Assembly (NCBI GenBank): GCA_964371555.1
Contig: CAYJMQ010000002.1
Span: 7,280-71,279, forward strand
Length of the DNA: 64,000 nt
Direction: 5' to 3'
Origin: CAYJMQ01 sp964371555
Lineage (GTDB): Bacteria; Bdellovibrionota; JACOXK01; 2-02-FULL-40-11
The position numbers and the translations under genes are program-made. This document shows, in pieces, positions 51,227 through 60,608 of the stretch; positions within the stretch are counted from its first letter, which is position 1; each line of letters starts with the position of its first letter. The notes under the pieces were generated by a model. That model did not search any database, was not told where the DNA came from, and worked only from the letters and a program-made list of their open reading frames with translations.

Positions 51227-52669
51227 ATGAAAATGAAAGATAAGAGAGAAGATCGGTTTGAAGCGGTCATTGGACTCGAAGTCCACGCGCAGCTGCGGAC
51301 AAAGAGTAAAATTTTTTGCGGCTGCTCAACCAAATTTGTTTCTGAAGAAAATGTTCATGTTTGTCCTGTCTGTGCGGGGCTTCCGGGGACCCTCCCTGTT
51401 TTGAACCGCAAGGCTGTCGATTTTGCGATGAAGATGGCGTTGGCGGCGCATTGTCATATCAATGAAACGTCTATTTTTGCCCGGAAGAATTATTTTTATC
51501 CCGATCTTCCGAAGGGGTATCAAATTTCCCAGTATGACAAACCGCTGGCCGAAGAAGGGTGGGTGGAGATTCAGACAGATGGTCAAAGCAAGAAAATACG
51601 GATTCAGCGCATTCATATGGAAGAAGATGCCGGAAAAAATGTGCATGGGAAAAGAGGGAGTTATGTCAATCTCAATCGTGCCGGGGTTCCACTGATTGAA
51701 ATTGTTTCGTATCCCGATTTGGCGACCAGCGGGGAGGCAAGTCAGTATGTGAAAAAACTTCGTTCTATTCTCCGGTATACGGGGGTTTCAGATGGAAACA
51801 TGGAAGAAGGGAATTTAAGATGCGATGTCAATGTTTCCGTGAGACAGCGCGGGGAAAAGAAGTTGGGGACCCGGTCGGAAGTAAAAAATATTAATTCTTT
51901 TCGGTTTATTGAAAAGGCGATTGAGTTTGAAATTCAGAGGCAAACGGAAATTCTGGAAGGCGGCAATCAGGTGATTCAGGAAACGCGGCTTTTTGACGCC
52001 AACCGGGGGGAGACGTTTTCCATGCGAAGCAAAGAAGAGGCGCACGATTATCGCTATTTTCCTGAACCGGATCTCGTTTCACTCAATGTAGAAAAATCGT
52101 GGATTGAAGATTGTGAGAGCAAGCTTCCTGAACTTCCAGATGAGAAAGCAAAGAGGTTTGCGGCTCAATACCAGCTTTCACATTATGATGCCGCGCTTTT
52201 GGTTCAGGAAAAAGAGCTGGCAGAGTATTATGAAGAGGTTGCCCACGCCTCTCATCAACCCAAACTTGCGAGCAATTGGATTCTTACAGAGCTTTTGCAT
52301 GTTGTCTCTGCCGATCAAATCGAAACATCGCCGGTTTCTTCCAAACATCTTGGTGAATTGATCCAGTTAATTACAAGCGGGGTTATTTCCGGAAAAATTG
52401 CCAAAACTGTTTTTGAGAAGATGATGATTTCTCGACAAGCGCCAAAAATCATTGTAGAAAAAGAGGGTCTTTGGCAGGTTTCAGATGAGGGTGTTGTGAT
52501 AGAGGCTGTGGAAAAGATTCTGACGGAGCGAAAAGAAGAAGTCGAAAAATACAGGGCTGGAAATGAAAAACTTTTTGGTTTTTTTGTTGGGCAAATTATG
52601 AAACTGACCGAAGGAAAGGCAAATCCCGCTTTGGTAAATCAGATCTTGAAGAAAAAATTGGGAAAATAA
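51227..52669 (+). CDS. gatB: Asp-tRNA(Asn)/Glu-tRNA(Gln) amidotransferase subunit B
   Basis: A 480-residue GatB, the kinase/transamidase subunit. Seen: FEAVIGLEVHAQL, a zinc-binding Cys set (CGCS and CPVCAGLPG), KNYFYPDLPKGYQISQYD, MEEDAGKNVHG and EVKNINSFRFIEKA, then the YqeY-like C-terminal tail (GNEKLFGFFVGQIMKLT). An ATG three codons in (51233) is an alternative start. Completing gatCAB in one operon implies that the cell lacks a full set of direct Gln- or Asn-tRNA synthetases (inference). Confidence 0.96.
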   Translation: MKMKDKREDRFEAVIGLEVHAQLRTKSKIFCGCSTKFVSEENVHVCPVCAGLPGTLPVLNRKAVDFAMKMALAAHCHINETSIFARKNYFYPDLPKGYQISQYDKPLAEEGWVEIQTDGQSKKIRIQRIHMEEDAGKNVHGKRGSYVNLNRAGVPLIEIVSYPDLATSGEASQYVKKLRSILRYTGVSDGNMEEGNLRCDVNVSVRQRGEKKLGTRSEVKNINSFRFIEKAIEFEIQRQTEILEGGNQVIQETRLFDANRGETFSMRSKEEAHDYRYFPEPDLVSLNVEKSWIEDCESKLPELPDEKAKRFAAQYQLSHYDAALLVQEKELAEYYEEVAHASHQPKLASNWILTELLHVVSADQIETSPVSSKHLGELIQLITSGVISGKIAKTVFEKMMISRQAPKIIVEKEGLWQVSDEGVVIEAVEKILTERKEEVEKYRAGNEKLFGFFVGQIMKLTEGKANPALVNQILKKKLGK

Positions 52670-52679
52670 GGAGGAATCG

Positions 52680-54692
52680 ATGAAGACAGCAGTAACAGTT
52701 CTGGGGGTATTGTTGGTCCTGGGGATCATAGGGGTTGTTACTTTGCCGTTTGTGGTCGATCTCAATAAATACCGCGCTCAAATTAAACAAGAGGTTGAAA
52801 AGAAGATCGATGGTGAAATTGATTTTGAGAGCATTCGTTTTAGGGGGCTGGGGATTCAGATTAAGAAACTTTCCATCCGGTCAAAAGGGGCATTTGAAAA
52901 CAAGAATCTTCTTGAAGTGGGTGAGGCGCGGCTCAAGATTTCTTTGGGATCGCTGCTCACCGGGCATCCAAAAGCGACATTTATTTTTAGGCAGCCAAAA
53001 ATTACGTTGGTGAAAAATGAAAAGGGGGCGCTCAATCTGACAGAGCTTCCCAAAAAAACCGAAGAACCCGAAAAAGAACTTAAAGAAGCAGAGTCGCCCA
53101 GGAAAAAATCGAAACTCCCAGGTCTTCTTTTAGGGGCAAAGCTTTCTTTTCAGGTTGAGCAGGCCTCTTTGAAATATATTGATGAAAAGAAACATTCCAC
53201 AAGCGCTGTTGAAAACCTGAACGCAACACTGAGCAATGTCGCCCTTAACTCACCGATCGATTTTTCGGTCAATGCCGAATTACAGTCTTCGGAGGGGGCC
53301 AGGCGGTTATTTCAAGGGGAGCTATCGCTCAAGGGGCGGGCAAAGGTCGAAGCCGAACGGTCAAAAAAGATTTCAGCGATAGAGCTTGATACCCAATTTG
53401 CCTTGGGAGAACTCAAGGCTTCCCTTGAGGGGAAGGTGACAGATCTCGACTTGATACAGGTTGATCTTAAAATAAAAACCCCCCTTCTTTCTCTTTCGAA
53501 AATCAAAAGTTCTTTTGAGGCATTGGGGCAATATCCATTCGATGGGACGATGTCACTCGATGGGAGTATAAAAGGTCCTCTCAAAAAGTTGGATCAATGT
53601 CGGGTAGGGGGGAATCTGAATATTCATCTGAAATCGGGTTCGACCGATTTGAAATTCAAATCTGAGATATCTGATACCCTTGCCTCGCTCAACGGGCGCT
53701 TTACATTGGATGCCCCTCTCCTGCATTTAGATGAGCTCCTCCCCGGGAAGCGAGGGGGAATGGCCTTTTTTAGACTCCCTTCGGCTTATGCGGATGCCGG
53801 AATGTCGCAAGATCCGTTAAAAACATTGAGAGAATCGCCCATTTTTAAGGGGCTCAGAGCTTCAGGAAAAGTCGATATTCAAAAAATCGTTCTGCGCGGT
53901 TCAGAGATGACACACCTCTCATCAAAGCTTGATTTGGAAAATCTTGGCTTCTCCATTTCTCAATTTGCAATGAATGCATTCGGAGGAAAACTCAATCTCA
54001 AGGGGGGGATTAAGATGTCCACGCCGAAACCTCAATTTCAGCTGTCTACAGTTATTGAGAAGTTTAATCTCAATTCGCTTCTGACGTTTGCGTCTCCGAC
54101 AATGAAGAATGTCGCCCATGGAACCGTGACGGCAAATCTTGATCTCGAAGGGAAGGGGACGACGCTTTCGGATGCAAAGCAAAATCTTTTCGGAAATGGA
54201 AAAATGGAAATGAGGGAGATCGAGCTGAAAGGGCTTAATATGGGAAAATCGCTGCAGGATCAATTGCGACTCATTGCGATATTTGCGGGTTCCGACATTC
54301 TTAATGAAGACCTGACGGGGCGTTTTGATTCCTTTAAATCTTCTTTGCTCATCAAAGGGGGGAGACTTTACACGCCGGACGCCGTTCTTTCGGCTCCTCA
54401 ATATGGGGCGACACTTAAAGGATTTGCGTCGTTTGATAAAGAAATCCAATATGATGGCAAGGTTTTGCTGCCGGCAAAGAAATTCAGTTCCAAGGCGCTT
54501 CAATCCCTTGCCGATAATCGGGGGATGATCGGTTTTCCGTTTAAATTGAGCGGGGTTCTCCCGAAATTTTCATTTACTGTCGATGCGGCTGAAATCACAA
54601 GGATGGCGGCCAAGTCAGTGTTGACCGATACGGCAAAACAGAAACTAAAAGAAAAACTGGGGATCGATCTGCCGGTCGATCTTCCATTCTAA
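52680..54692 (+). CDS. AsmA-family membrane-anchored protein
   Basis: A 670-residue AsmA-like protein with a strong ribosome-binding site (aaggagg) before ATG at 52680. It has an N-terminal helix (about 4-26), then FVVDLNKYRAQIKQEVEKK and DFESIRFRGLG, the standard AsmA start, and long beta-rich repeats. Near the C-terminus GKGTTLSDAKQNLFGNG and LTGRFDSFKSSLLIKGG match the AsmA C-terminal region. Relatives bridge the periplasm and are linked to lipid transport to the outer membrane. The coding end overlaps mtnA by one base. Confidence 0.85.
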   Translation: MKTAVTVLGVLLVLGIIGVVTLPFVVDLNKYRAQIKQEVEKKIDGEIDFESIRFRGLGIQIKKLSIRSKGAFENKNLLEVGEARLKISLGSLLTGHPKATFIFRQPKITLVKNEKGALNLTELPKKTEEPEKELKEAESPRKKSKLPGLLLGAKLSFQVEQASLKYIDEKKHSTSAVENLNATLSNVALNSPIDFSVNAELQSSEGARRLFQGELSLKGRAKVEAERSKKISAIELDTQFALGELKASLEGKVTDLDLIQVDLKIKTPLLSLSKIKSSFEALGQYPFDGTMSLDGSIKGPLKKLDQCRVGGNLNIHLKSGSTDLKFKSEISDTLASLNGRFTLDAPLLHLDELLPGKRGGMAFFRLPSAYADAGMSQDPLKTLRESPIFKGLRASGKVDIQKIVLRGSEMTHLSSKLDLENLGFSISQFAMNAFGGKLNLKGGIKMSTPKPQFQLSTVIEKFNLNSLLTFASPTMKNVAHGTVTANLDLEGKGTTLSDAKQNLFGNGKMEMREIELKGLNMGKSLQDQLRLIAIFAGSDILNEDLTGRFDSFKSSLLIKGGRLYTPDAVLSAPQYGATLKGFASFDKEIQYDGKVLLPAKKFSSKALQSLADNRGMIGFPFKLSGVLPKFSFTVDAAEITRMAAKSVLTDTAKQKLKEKLGIDLPVDLPF

Positions 54693-55714
54693 TGTCTGAT
54701 TTTTTTACGATTCAATGGCGGGTCGACCATCTCTTGATGATCGATCAGAGAAAACTCCCGCACGAAGAAATCTACTTAAAGTGTGACAACTATGACGATG
54801 TTTCCGAAGCTATTCAAAAGATGGTCATTCGCGGCGCCCCGGCCATTGGGGTTGCGGCTGGCATGGGGGTTGCTCTCGGCGTAAAAAAATCGAAGGCAAA
54901 AAATCGCCCCGATTTTCAAAAAGAATTTCTTAAAATTTATGACACCCTTTACCTGTCCCGTCCTACGGCTATCAACCTCCGCTGGGCGCTCGATCGTATG
55001 AAGGCCTCATTTGACGAATCTCTTTCTCAAGGGATCCCAAAGACCAAAGAGCGTCTCGAGAGAGAAGCCCTGAAAATCTATGAAGAAGACATTCAAATCA
55101 ACCAGGCGATGGCCAATCATGGCGAGCCGCTGATTAAGGAAGGGTTCCAGCTCTTGACCTATTGTAATACAGGAGCGCTTGCCACTGCGGGCTATGGAAC
55201 AGCGCTGGGTGTGATCCGAAAGGCGCATCGGGGAGGGAAAAAAATTCATGTTTATGTTTCTGAGACGCGCCCCTATTTTCAGGGATTGAGACTTACCTCA
55301 TGGGAATGTTGGAAAGAAGGGATCCCGCATACGGTCATTGCAGATAATATGGCGGCCTCGCTCATGTCTCAAAAAAAAATCGATGCTGTTTTTGTCGGCG
55401 CCGACCGCGTTGCCCGCAATGGCGATGTCGCAAACAAAATCGGGACTTATAATTTGGCAGTGCTTGCCAAACATCATCATATCCCTTTTTATGTCGTTGC
55501 CCCCGCTTCAACGATCGATCGAACATGTAAAACCGGAAGCGAGATACCCATTGAGGAAAGAGATCCCAAAGAAATCACGCATTTTAGAAATGAAGCGGTC
55601 GGTTTAGACAGCGTCTCAGTATATAATCCCGCCTTCGATGTCACCCCCCACACGCTGATTACCGCTATCATTACTGAAAAGGGAATCTTTCATCATCGTG
55701 TATGGCAGATGTGA
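54692..55714 (+). CDS. mtnA: S-methyl-5-thioribose-1-phosphate isomerase
   Basis: A 340-residue MtnA of the eIF2B-alpha fold, in the methionine salvage pathway; it isomerises methylthioribose-1-phosphate to the ribulose form. Seen: VIRGAPAIGVAAGMGVAL, TYCNTGALATAGYGTALGV with the catalytic Cys near 158, ETRPYFQGLRLTSWE, and the catalytic Asp in ADNMAASLM, then FVGADRVARNGDVANKIGT. No other salvage genes are adjacent. Length and motifs are normal. Confidence 0.94.
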   Translation: MSDFFTIQWRVDHLLMIDQRKLPHEEIYLKCDNYDDVSEAIQKMVIRGAPAIGVAAGMGVALGVKKSKAKNRPDFQKEFLKIYDTLYLSRPTAINLRWALDRMKASFDESLSQGIPKTKERLEREALKIYEEDIQINQAMANHGEPLIKEGFQLLTYCNTGALATAGYGTALGVIRKAHRGGKKIHVYVSETRPYFQGLRLTSWECWKEGIPHTVIADNMAASLMSQKKIDAVFVGADRVARNGDVANKIGTYNLAVLAKHHHIPFYVVAPASTIDRTCKTGSEIPIEERDPKEITHFRNEAVGLDSVSVYNPAFDVTPHTLITAIITEKGIFHHRVWQM

Positions 55715-55812
55715 CAGCGCCCTCGCTGTGCAAAACCAAGATAGATCACGCGTGGACATCATAGACTAAATTCCTCGGAGAGAGATGATTTGAATTGATT
55801 TAAAATGAAGAG

Positions 55813-55852
55813 TTGCAATTCTTTAATCTAATGGTATTATTACCATTAGATG
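55813..55852 (+). promoter_or_regulatory. Promoter and palindromic operator over the TumE-like start codon
   Basis: A -35 TTGCAA (55813-55818) and -10 TATTAT (55835-55840) are 16 bases apart. Perfect 11-base palindrome arms at 55826-55836 and 55841-55851 cover the -10 and the first bases of the ATG at 55850. Transcription would begin about at 55847, so the message may be leaderless. Confidence 0.6.
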
Positions 55853-56155
55853 CCTTCCGAACTTGTTTTTCATGAGAAGATCATATTGAAACATCGAGAT
55901 CCAGAAAGACAAGGCATCTTTGAATTTGTTGTTTGGGAGGTAGAGAAATCGAAGGGTTACCCTGAAGGTTTGAAATATCGTGCTTGGCTTTCAGAAAGAG
56001 ACGAGACCATCTTTGGTTTTGATAACCACAAACCCAAAGGCCCTCATCTACACATTGGGGAACAAGAGGTCGGATATGTATTCCGAGGACTTAAAGCTTT
56101 GAAAGAAGACATAATCGCTATGATTAAAAAGGAGGGATTTATTTATGAAGACTAA
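55850..56155 (+). CDS. TumE-like toxin (DUF6516 family)
   Basis: A 101-residue protein of the TumE type: ELVFHEKIILKHRDPERQG, EFVVWEVEKSKGYPEGLKYR and the C-terminal PHLHIGEQEVGY. TumE proteins are predicted toxins paired with a small HTH antitoxin, as here. The order, toxin gene first, and the 11-base overlap with the next gene fit the family. The start codon is inside the operator palindrome. Toxic activity and target have not been read from sequence. Confidence 0.7.
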   Translation: MPSELVFHEKIILKHRDPERQGIFEFVVWEVEKSKGYPEGLKYRAWLSERDETIFGFDNHKPKGPHLHIGEQEVGYVFRGLKALKEDIIAMIKKEGFIYED

Positions 56156-56504
56156 AAGAGCATTTTTAATGGTGGAACCCACAAAGAAAGCATTTGATCG
56201 TGCATTTCGAGTTCTTTCACGCCCATCTAAGAAATACGCGGGAACAACGATTTTGAGCTTTCCCGATTATGAAACATTGGGGAAGGCTATTTCAGCAACA
56301 CGAATAGAACTCCTAAATGTCATTCGTACTCAACGCCCAAGATCGATTCAGCATTTAGCAAAACTTGTGAAAAGAGATTTCAAGAATGTTTATACAGATG
56401 TCAAATTTTTACAAGAATTTGGGCTTATTGATTTAGAAGAGCGCGGCGCCAGGCGTTCTTCTGTTCCTAAAACAAAATTTGAAGAATTTGTGCTGGCTGC
56501 ATAA
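56145..56504 (+). CDS. HTH antitoxin partner of the TumE-like toxin
   Basis: A 119-residue protein with a C-terminal winged helix-turn-helix (IQHLAKLVKRDFKNVYTDVKFLQEFGLIDLEE) of the MarR-like kind found in TumA antitoxins. The N-terminal half (FRVLSRPSKKYAGTT) is basic and probably binds the toxin. It would neutralise TumE and repress the operon through the palindrome at 55826-55851 (inference). It overlaps the toxin gene by 11 bases. Confidence 0.72.
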   Translation: MKTKRAFLMVEPTKKAFDRAFRVLSRPSKKYAGTTILSFPDYETLGKAISATRIELLNVIRTQRPRSIQHLAKLVKRDFKNVYTDVKFLQEFGLIDLEERGARRSSVPKTKFEEFVLAA

Positions 56505-56680
56505 TCATTCTTGACAATATCTCCCCAGAGTCCTGTTCCACCAGCTGCTCAAGAAGATAATTTCGAAATAACCGACATTCCTCCAGGGTCCCACATACGG
56601 GATCAGCTAAAGCATTGCCAGTGGAAAACAATCCAACAGATGTGCTGAACGTTTAGGCAGTCTTCTCACTCACTCTATTT
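56505..56680. other. Gap with an unexplained open stretch on the minus strand
   Basis: No gene with a good start was found. On the minus strand, codons are open from 56652 down to the stop at 56467, overlapping the antitoxin end. The stretch begins with a hydrophobic run ending in GNALADPVCGTLEEC, which looks like a signal peptide cleavage site, but has no start codon before it (a stop is at 56653-56655). It may be a remnant or chance. Confidence 0.3.
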
Positions 56681-58036
56681 CTAAACACGATGGCGGATTT
56701 CAATAATGCATTTCTTTTCGGATAATTGATCGATGAGGTGGGAGAGTTCCTGTTGATTCGAATGATCGAGGTTGGAGTCCCATTCGTCCAATAACAAAAT
56801 GTCTGTATTGACCTTTTCGCTCAGTTCCTTAAGCCGTGCTCTCAAGAGCTCCCCCGTGGATAAACCCTGAGCGCTTTCAAATTCGAGATGATGCTGGGCC
56901 GGTAAATAATAAGCTTTTTCTCCCCACTGATCTTTGAGCAGCATAAGGAGGGTCGATTTCCCGGAGCCGTTTTCTCCGCGGAGGGTGATTCTACCAGCCT
57001 TTGGAAGAGTGCGATGCATGTCATCGATGGATTTCAGTTCAGTAACCTTATCTTGAACGTGGAGTCTTAATTTGTTCCACTGAATGCGGGAAGCGAGATC
57101 AAAGATGGGTGTTGAGAAGATTGAGTTATGAAGACCTCGAAGTCGATTTTTGTGGGTGGTCCATTGTGAGAGAAGCCAGAGAATTTCGTGAGTAAACCCT
57201 AAGATCATAAACAGTCGCGGTAAAGTGACTACAAATGTTGAAAGCATCACCTTGTTATCCATATTTTGTACGAGTGAAGTGATAAGAATCACGATGGTCG
57301 GAAGCAGTGTCAACAGAGCAATGGCAATGGAGACACTTTGTCGAAATGTTTCTGAACGAATATTGTCTTTTTCGGCCCTGGAAAAATTTCTGAAGGTTTT
57401 ATTCCACCAGAGCTTGAGGTTATAGATATTGCCAATGAGGACATTGTCCCAGGCAGAGAGAAGGGATTGCCCAAGTTTGACTCGTGATTCCTGGGCCCGT
57501 GTCGCCAGCGCCCCCTGTTTTTTGCTTTGAAGCTTAAGAAGCAAAGCGACAAGAATGAGGCTTAGTCCATATCCTAGAACATACTTCGGTTCAACAACAA
57601 AAGAGAGCACCGTAATATTGAAGAGGACATTTAAGGCGCATGAAGAGAGATCATAAAGATACCCTATAGAATCTGATAGTGTACTTTGCCCTTCAGAGGT
57701 GAGATAAGCAATTTTCTCTTCTCTCTCTTGCCGCTGACTCCATGCTGATATCTGTTTTTGATTGAACTTGGTAAATTTTTCGATGAGATGGCCAAGACTT
57801 CTCTGTTTCCATTTTGCGGCAAAGATAAGAGCGATTCCCCCTGGTACATAGGGGAGAGTGAGCGATAGAAGATAAAGGCCAAGATTATTCCAAATCGGGT
57901 AATTCGCATGAATATCTTGTACGAGCCTTGCCAACCACACGGTGGAAGAAGCCACAATGATTTGTTGAATCAGAAGGCACAGAAAACAATAGAGCCCTTC
58001 TCGGCCCATTAAAATTTTATATATTCGAAACTGCAT
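56681..58036 (-). CDS. Compact ABC exporter (membrane domain plus ATPase)
   Basis: About 451 residues from the ATG at 58036 (MQFRIYKILM); starts to 58066 would overlap the upstream gene further. An N-terminal six-helix region (to about 310) is followed by a short ATPase: Walker A RGENGSGKSTLLMLL, a signature-like AQGLSTGELLRARL (LSTGE in place of LSGGQ), Walker B TDILLLDEWDSNLD and the His switch EIRHRV. The ATPase is only about 130 residues, which is short. The 20-base overlap with the small gene upstream suggests a joint peptide or lipid export unit; the substrate is unknown. Confidence 0.75.
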   Translation of the reverse strand: MQFRIYKILMGREGLYCFLCLLIQQIIVASSTVWLARLVQDIHANYPIWNNLGLYLLSLTLPYVPGGIALIFAAKWKQRSLGHLIEKFTKFNQKQISAWSQRQEREEKIAYLTSEGQSTLSDSIGYLYDLSSCALNVLFNITVLSFVVEPKYVLGYGLSLILVALLLKLQSKKQGALATRAQESRVKLGQSLLSAWDNVLIGNIYNLKLWWNKTFRNFSRAEKDNIRSETFRQSVSIAIALLTLLPTIVILITSLVQNMDNKVMLSTFVVTLPRLFMILGFTHEILWLLSQWTTHKNRLRGLHNSIFSTPIFDLASRIQWNKLRLHVQDKVTELKSIDDMHRTLPKAGRITLRGENGSGKSTLLMLLKDQWGEKAYYLPAQHHLEFESAQGLSTGELLRARLKELSEKVNTDILLLDEWDSNLDHSNQQELSHLIDQLSEKKCIIEIRHRV

Positions 58037-58371
58037 GGACCTTCTCATTTTTAAAATTTTGATCAATTTCTTCTATTTTCTCGCTGCATGATTCTATGAG
58101 CATGAGGGCGCGAGGTGTTAAAAGTTTCTCAAAGCGAGACATATCGCAAATGGAATTCACGGAGTTCCGGGTTTTTTCTATAACAGACTCCGATGGAGGA
58201 TGAAGTTTGGGATTTTGGGGATGACCTAAAAATCGATCTCGCAGGAGTAAAATTTCAGTGGCGACAACGAGACTGTGGAGAACCTTTGGCCGTTTCGATC
58301 GCTTGTTGAATGTCGTTGTCTTGAACATTTTCAGAAATTTGCGCGATCAGTGAGTTGCAGTTGTTCTTCAT
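58017..58371 (-). pseudogene. Small gene split by a frameshift upstream of the ABC exporter
   Basis: A good ribosome-binding site (AAAGGA) precedes ATG at 58369-58371, which opens MKNNCNSLIAQISENVQDND and stops after 38 codons at 58255. The other frame, from ATG at 58328 without a binding site, gives a plausible C-terminus (VVATEILLLRDRFLGH, then a helical, acidic tail to 58017). Removing one A in the AAA run near 58296 joins them into a single protein of about 117 residues. I recognise no family. It may be an assembly error or a real mutation. It overlaps the exporter start by 20 bases, so the two were probably co-translated. Confidence 0.45.
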
Positions 58372-58442
58372 GATTGTTCCTTTCTAACCTGGCAATGTTG
58401 GTCCAGGGACTATTCTTTTATGGGGGGAAATTGAGGGCACTT

Positions 58443-59426
58443 CTATCTTTTTTGGAGGGGGCTGTCAAGTCGCGATTTTACACTTAATGATTTAGACAAA
58501 GCGAATATTTCGCGATCGCTGACGAGGGATAATTCATTTCTCATTCGAATGCGTCTTATCATTGCCTCCGGAAAGCGCATGAGGGCGTCCTTAAATCCCA
58601 AGATGAAATCCCATTCCCCGAAAGCGATATATTTTAGAAGGTGTAATGGCATGAAAAATATATGTTGAATCAGGAGCCATGGATCCCGAATGTTTTTCCA
58701 TACAAAAAGGTATAAATTTCTCCGATTCATTCTTCTTAGACCTGAGATTCCAAATTCCTTTTTAAAACTCATCTGTCCATAGTGATATACAATGCTTTCA
58801 GGGCAATAAAATGCCCGCCATCCTTTACGATAAGCCCTGAAACAAAGATCTGTGTCTTCCACGGTGCCCGGCAGATAGAGTGTGTCGAAACCGCCAAGGC
58901 TGACAAACATATCCCTTCTAAATGCCCCGTAACCGGCCTGCATCGTCAACTTTTTCGCGGCAATCTTTTTTTCATGTCCGATGAACCGGCTTGTCCCCCA
59001 GATAAGGCCATTTTTCATTTCCATTTTTGAAAGGGAGCCATGATAGGCGCCGTCATCCATGTTTCTTGATTGAGAGGCGGCCAGAAAACAGTTTTTGTCT
59101 TCCATGAGAACATCCATAAGAGGATCGATAAATTTCGGATCGACTTTGATGTCGTTATTGAGGAGAATCGCGAAGGGCTCATTGATTTTTTTTAAGTAAT
59201 CATTAAATGAACAATAGACGAGATTTTGAGGGCACTTCACAAAGTCGACCAGAGAGGCGTAATTTTCTTCTATAAATTTCTGGCTGTTATCACGGCTCTG
59301 ATTATCTAAAATCGTAATTGATGAGAAGTATCTGCTGTGATGAGCCGCATCAATGATTGACGGCAGACACTCTTTGAGGAGCGTTTCGCCATTATAATTC
59401 AGAATGATAATTCGGCAGACCGGCAT
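58443..59426 (-). CDS. Family 2 glycosyltransferase
   Basis: A 327-residue GT-A transferase with RIIILNYNGETLL, ILDNQSRDNSQ, FAILLNNDIKVDPKFID (metal-binding site) and GTVEDTDLCFRAYRKGWR. The pattern fits rhamnosyl- and related transferases (WbbL-like). The C-terminal basic helices are likely membrane-associated. It lies alone between the ABC exporter unit and the kinase locus, separate from the main glycan cluster. Confidence 0.85.
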   Translation of the reverse strand: MPVCRIIILNYNGETLLKECLPSIIDAAHHSRYFSSITILDNQSRDNSQKFIEENYASLVDFVKCPQNLVYCSFNDYLKKINEPFAILLNNDIKVDPKFIDPLMDVLMEDKNCFLAASQSRNMDDGAYHGSLSKMEMKNGLIWGTSRFIGHEKKIAAKKLTMQAGYGAFRRDMFVSLGGFDTLYLPGTVEDTDLCFRAYRKGWRAFYCPESIVYHYGQMSFKKEFGISGLRRMNRRNLYLFVWKNIRDPWLLIQHIFFMPLHLLKYIAFGEWDFILGFKDALMRFPEAMIRRIRMRNELSLVSDREIFALSKSLSVKSRLDSPLQKR

Positions 59427-59555
59427 GAATCCTTATATCCTCAAGATCTTTTGACCGTCAATGGAGTTCCATTAAAAGCATGAGTGTAAGGCCTTACACA
59501 TTGTTGATAAAAATTGTTTGACGAGGGATGAGTTCCGTGGCATGGGCTTTGCGAT

Positions 59556-60608
59556 ATGCCGCACAAAAATAAAGACCGGGCGGAACGAATTGAGATCCTG
59601 GGGGCCGTTCATAATTTCAGCAATTTTATTGGCGCCATCCTTTCCCGGACAGAGCTTCTGCTGAGTAAAATTCAGGATTCTGATCTTGTTCGTGACATTG
59701 AAGTGATTCGATCGGCTGCCAAAGAGGCAGTGACTATTGCCAATCGCTTACAGTCTCCGAAGTCGGTTCGATCCGTTAAAAAGGATTGGGTCAATCTCAA
59801 TGAATTGATTACGACGGTCATTGAGATGGTGAAACCAAAATGCCTTGATTCATCCGGCAGGCCAAAAATTCTTATTCGTTTTGAAACCACCTCCATTCCA
59901 AAAATTTATGGCTGGTCTTCGCTCTTGCTTGAGGCGCTCTTGAATCTCCTTCTCAACGCGATTGAAGCGGTTCCTCAGGAGATGGGGGGAGAAATTGTGA
60001 TTCAATCCTTTGTAGATGGCAATTGGCTTAAAATTCGCATTTCGGATTCCGGTATCGGAATGTCGGAGAAGACCCTTCGGCATCTTTTTAAACCTTTTTT
60101 TACCACTAAAAAAGAAAGTGGGCATGGGCTGGGACTGGCCAGTTCACAAAATTTTGTAAAGAAACATGGGGGTTCTATTGAGATAGAAAGCGCCGCCGAA
60201 ATGGGGACAAGAGCGCTCATCTGCCTCCCCCTCCCCCGTACTTTCCAACGGAAAAAAAGATCGGTGAAAGGAAGAAAAATCATGCTCATTGATGATGAAA
60301 AAGACTATCGGGAAGCGACGGCCGAATTACTTTCGCTGCAGGGGTATAAAGTGGAACAGGCGGCGAATGGCTTTGAGGCGCTTAAAAAATTAAAACGAAA
60401 TAATTTTGACATCATTTTGTCAGATCTTAAGATGCCGAAGCCTTCTGGAAATGATCTTTTAAAAAAGATCAAAGCGAGAAATAAGAATACAAAAGTCATA
60501 TTTGTTTCTGGCTATTCAAATAAAAATGCGATTAAGGCGGATGGTTGGCTTGTAAAGCCATGTCTGTTTGAGGATATTTCCGAGGCCATTCGAAAAACAT
60601 GTCATTAA
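59556..60608 (+). CDS. Sensor histidine kinase with C-terminal receiver
   Basis: A 350-residue soluble hybrid. Residues about 10-60 are a HisKA-like dimerisation region with GAVHNFSNFIGAI, where the phospho-acceptor His is followed by Asn rather than Asp/Glu. The ATPase domain (about 100-227) has LLNLLLNAIEAVP (N box), ISDSGIGMS, LFKPFFTTK and GHGLGLAS. A receiver domain (about 241-345) has LIDDEKD, LSDLKMPKPSG with the phosphorylatable Asp, VSGYS and VKPC. It lacks a sensory domain; the next gene supplies a PAS. It overlaps that gene by ten bases. Confidence 0.85.
   Translation: MPHKNKDRAERIEILGAVHNFSNFIGAILSRTELLLSKIQDSDLVRDIEVIRSAAKEAVTIANRLQSPKSVRSVKKDWVNLNELITTVIEMVKPKCLDSSGRPKILIRFETTSIPKIYGWSSLLLEALLNLLLNAIEAVPQEMGGEIVIQSFVDGNWLKIRISDSGIGMSEKTLRHLFKPFFTTKKESGHGLGLASSQNFVKKHGGSIEIESAAEMGTRALICLPLPRTFQRKKRSVKGRKIMLIDDEKDYREATAELLSLQGYKVEQAANGFEALKKLKRNNFDIILSDLKMPKPSGNDLLKKIKARNKNTKVIFVSGYSNKNAIKADGWLVKPCLFEDISEAIRKTCH

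Noticed and set aside
53922..54503. A 193-codon frame antisense to the AsmA-like gene
   Set aside because: Basic, low-quality sequence without motifs; the plus strand has a strong ribosome-binding site and AsmA features.
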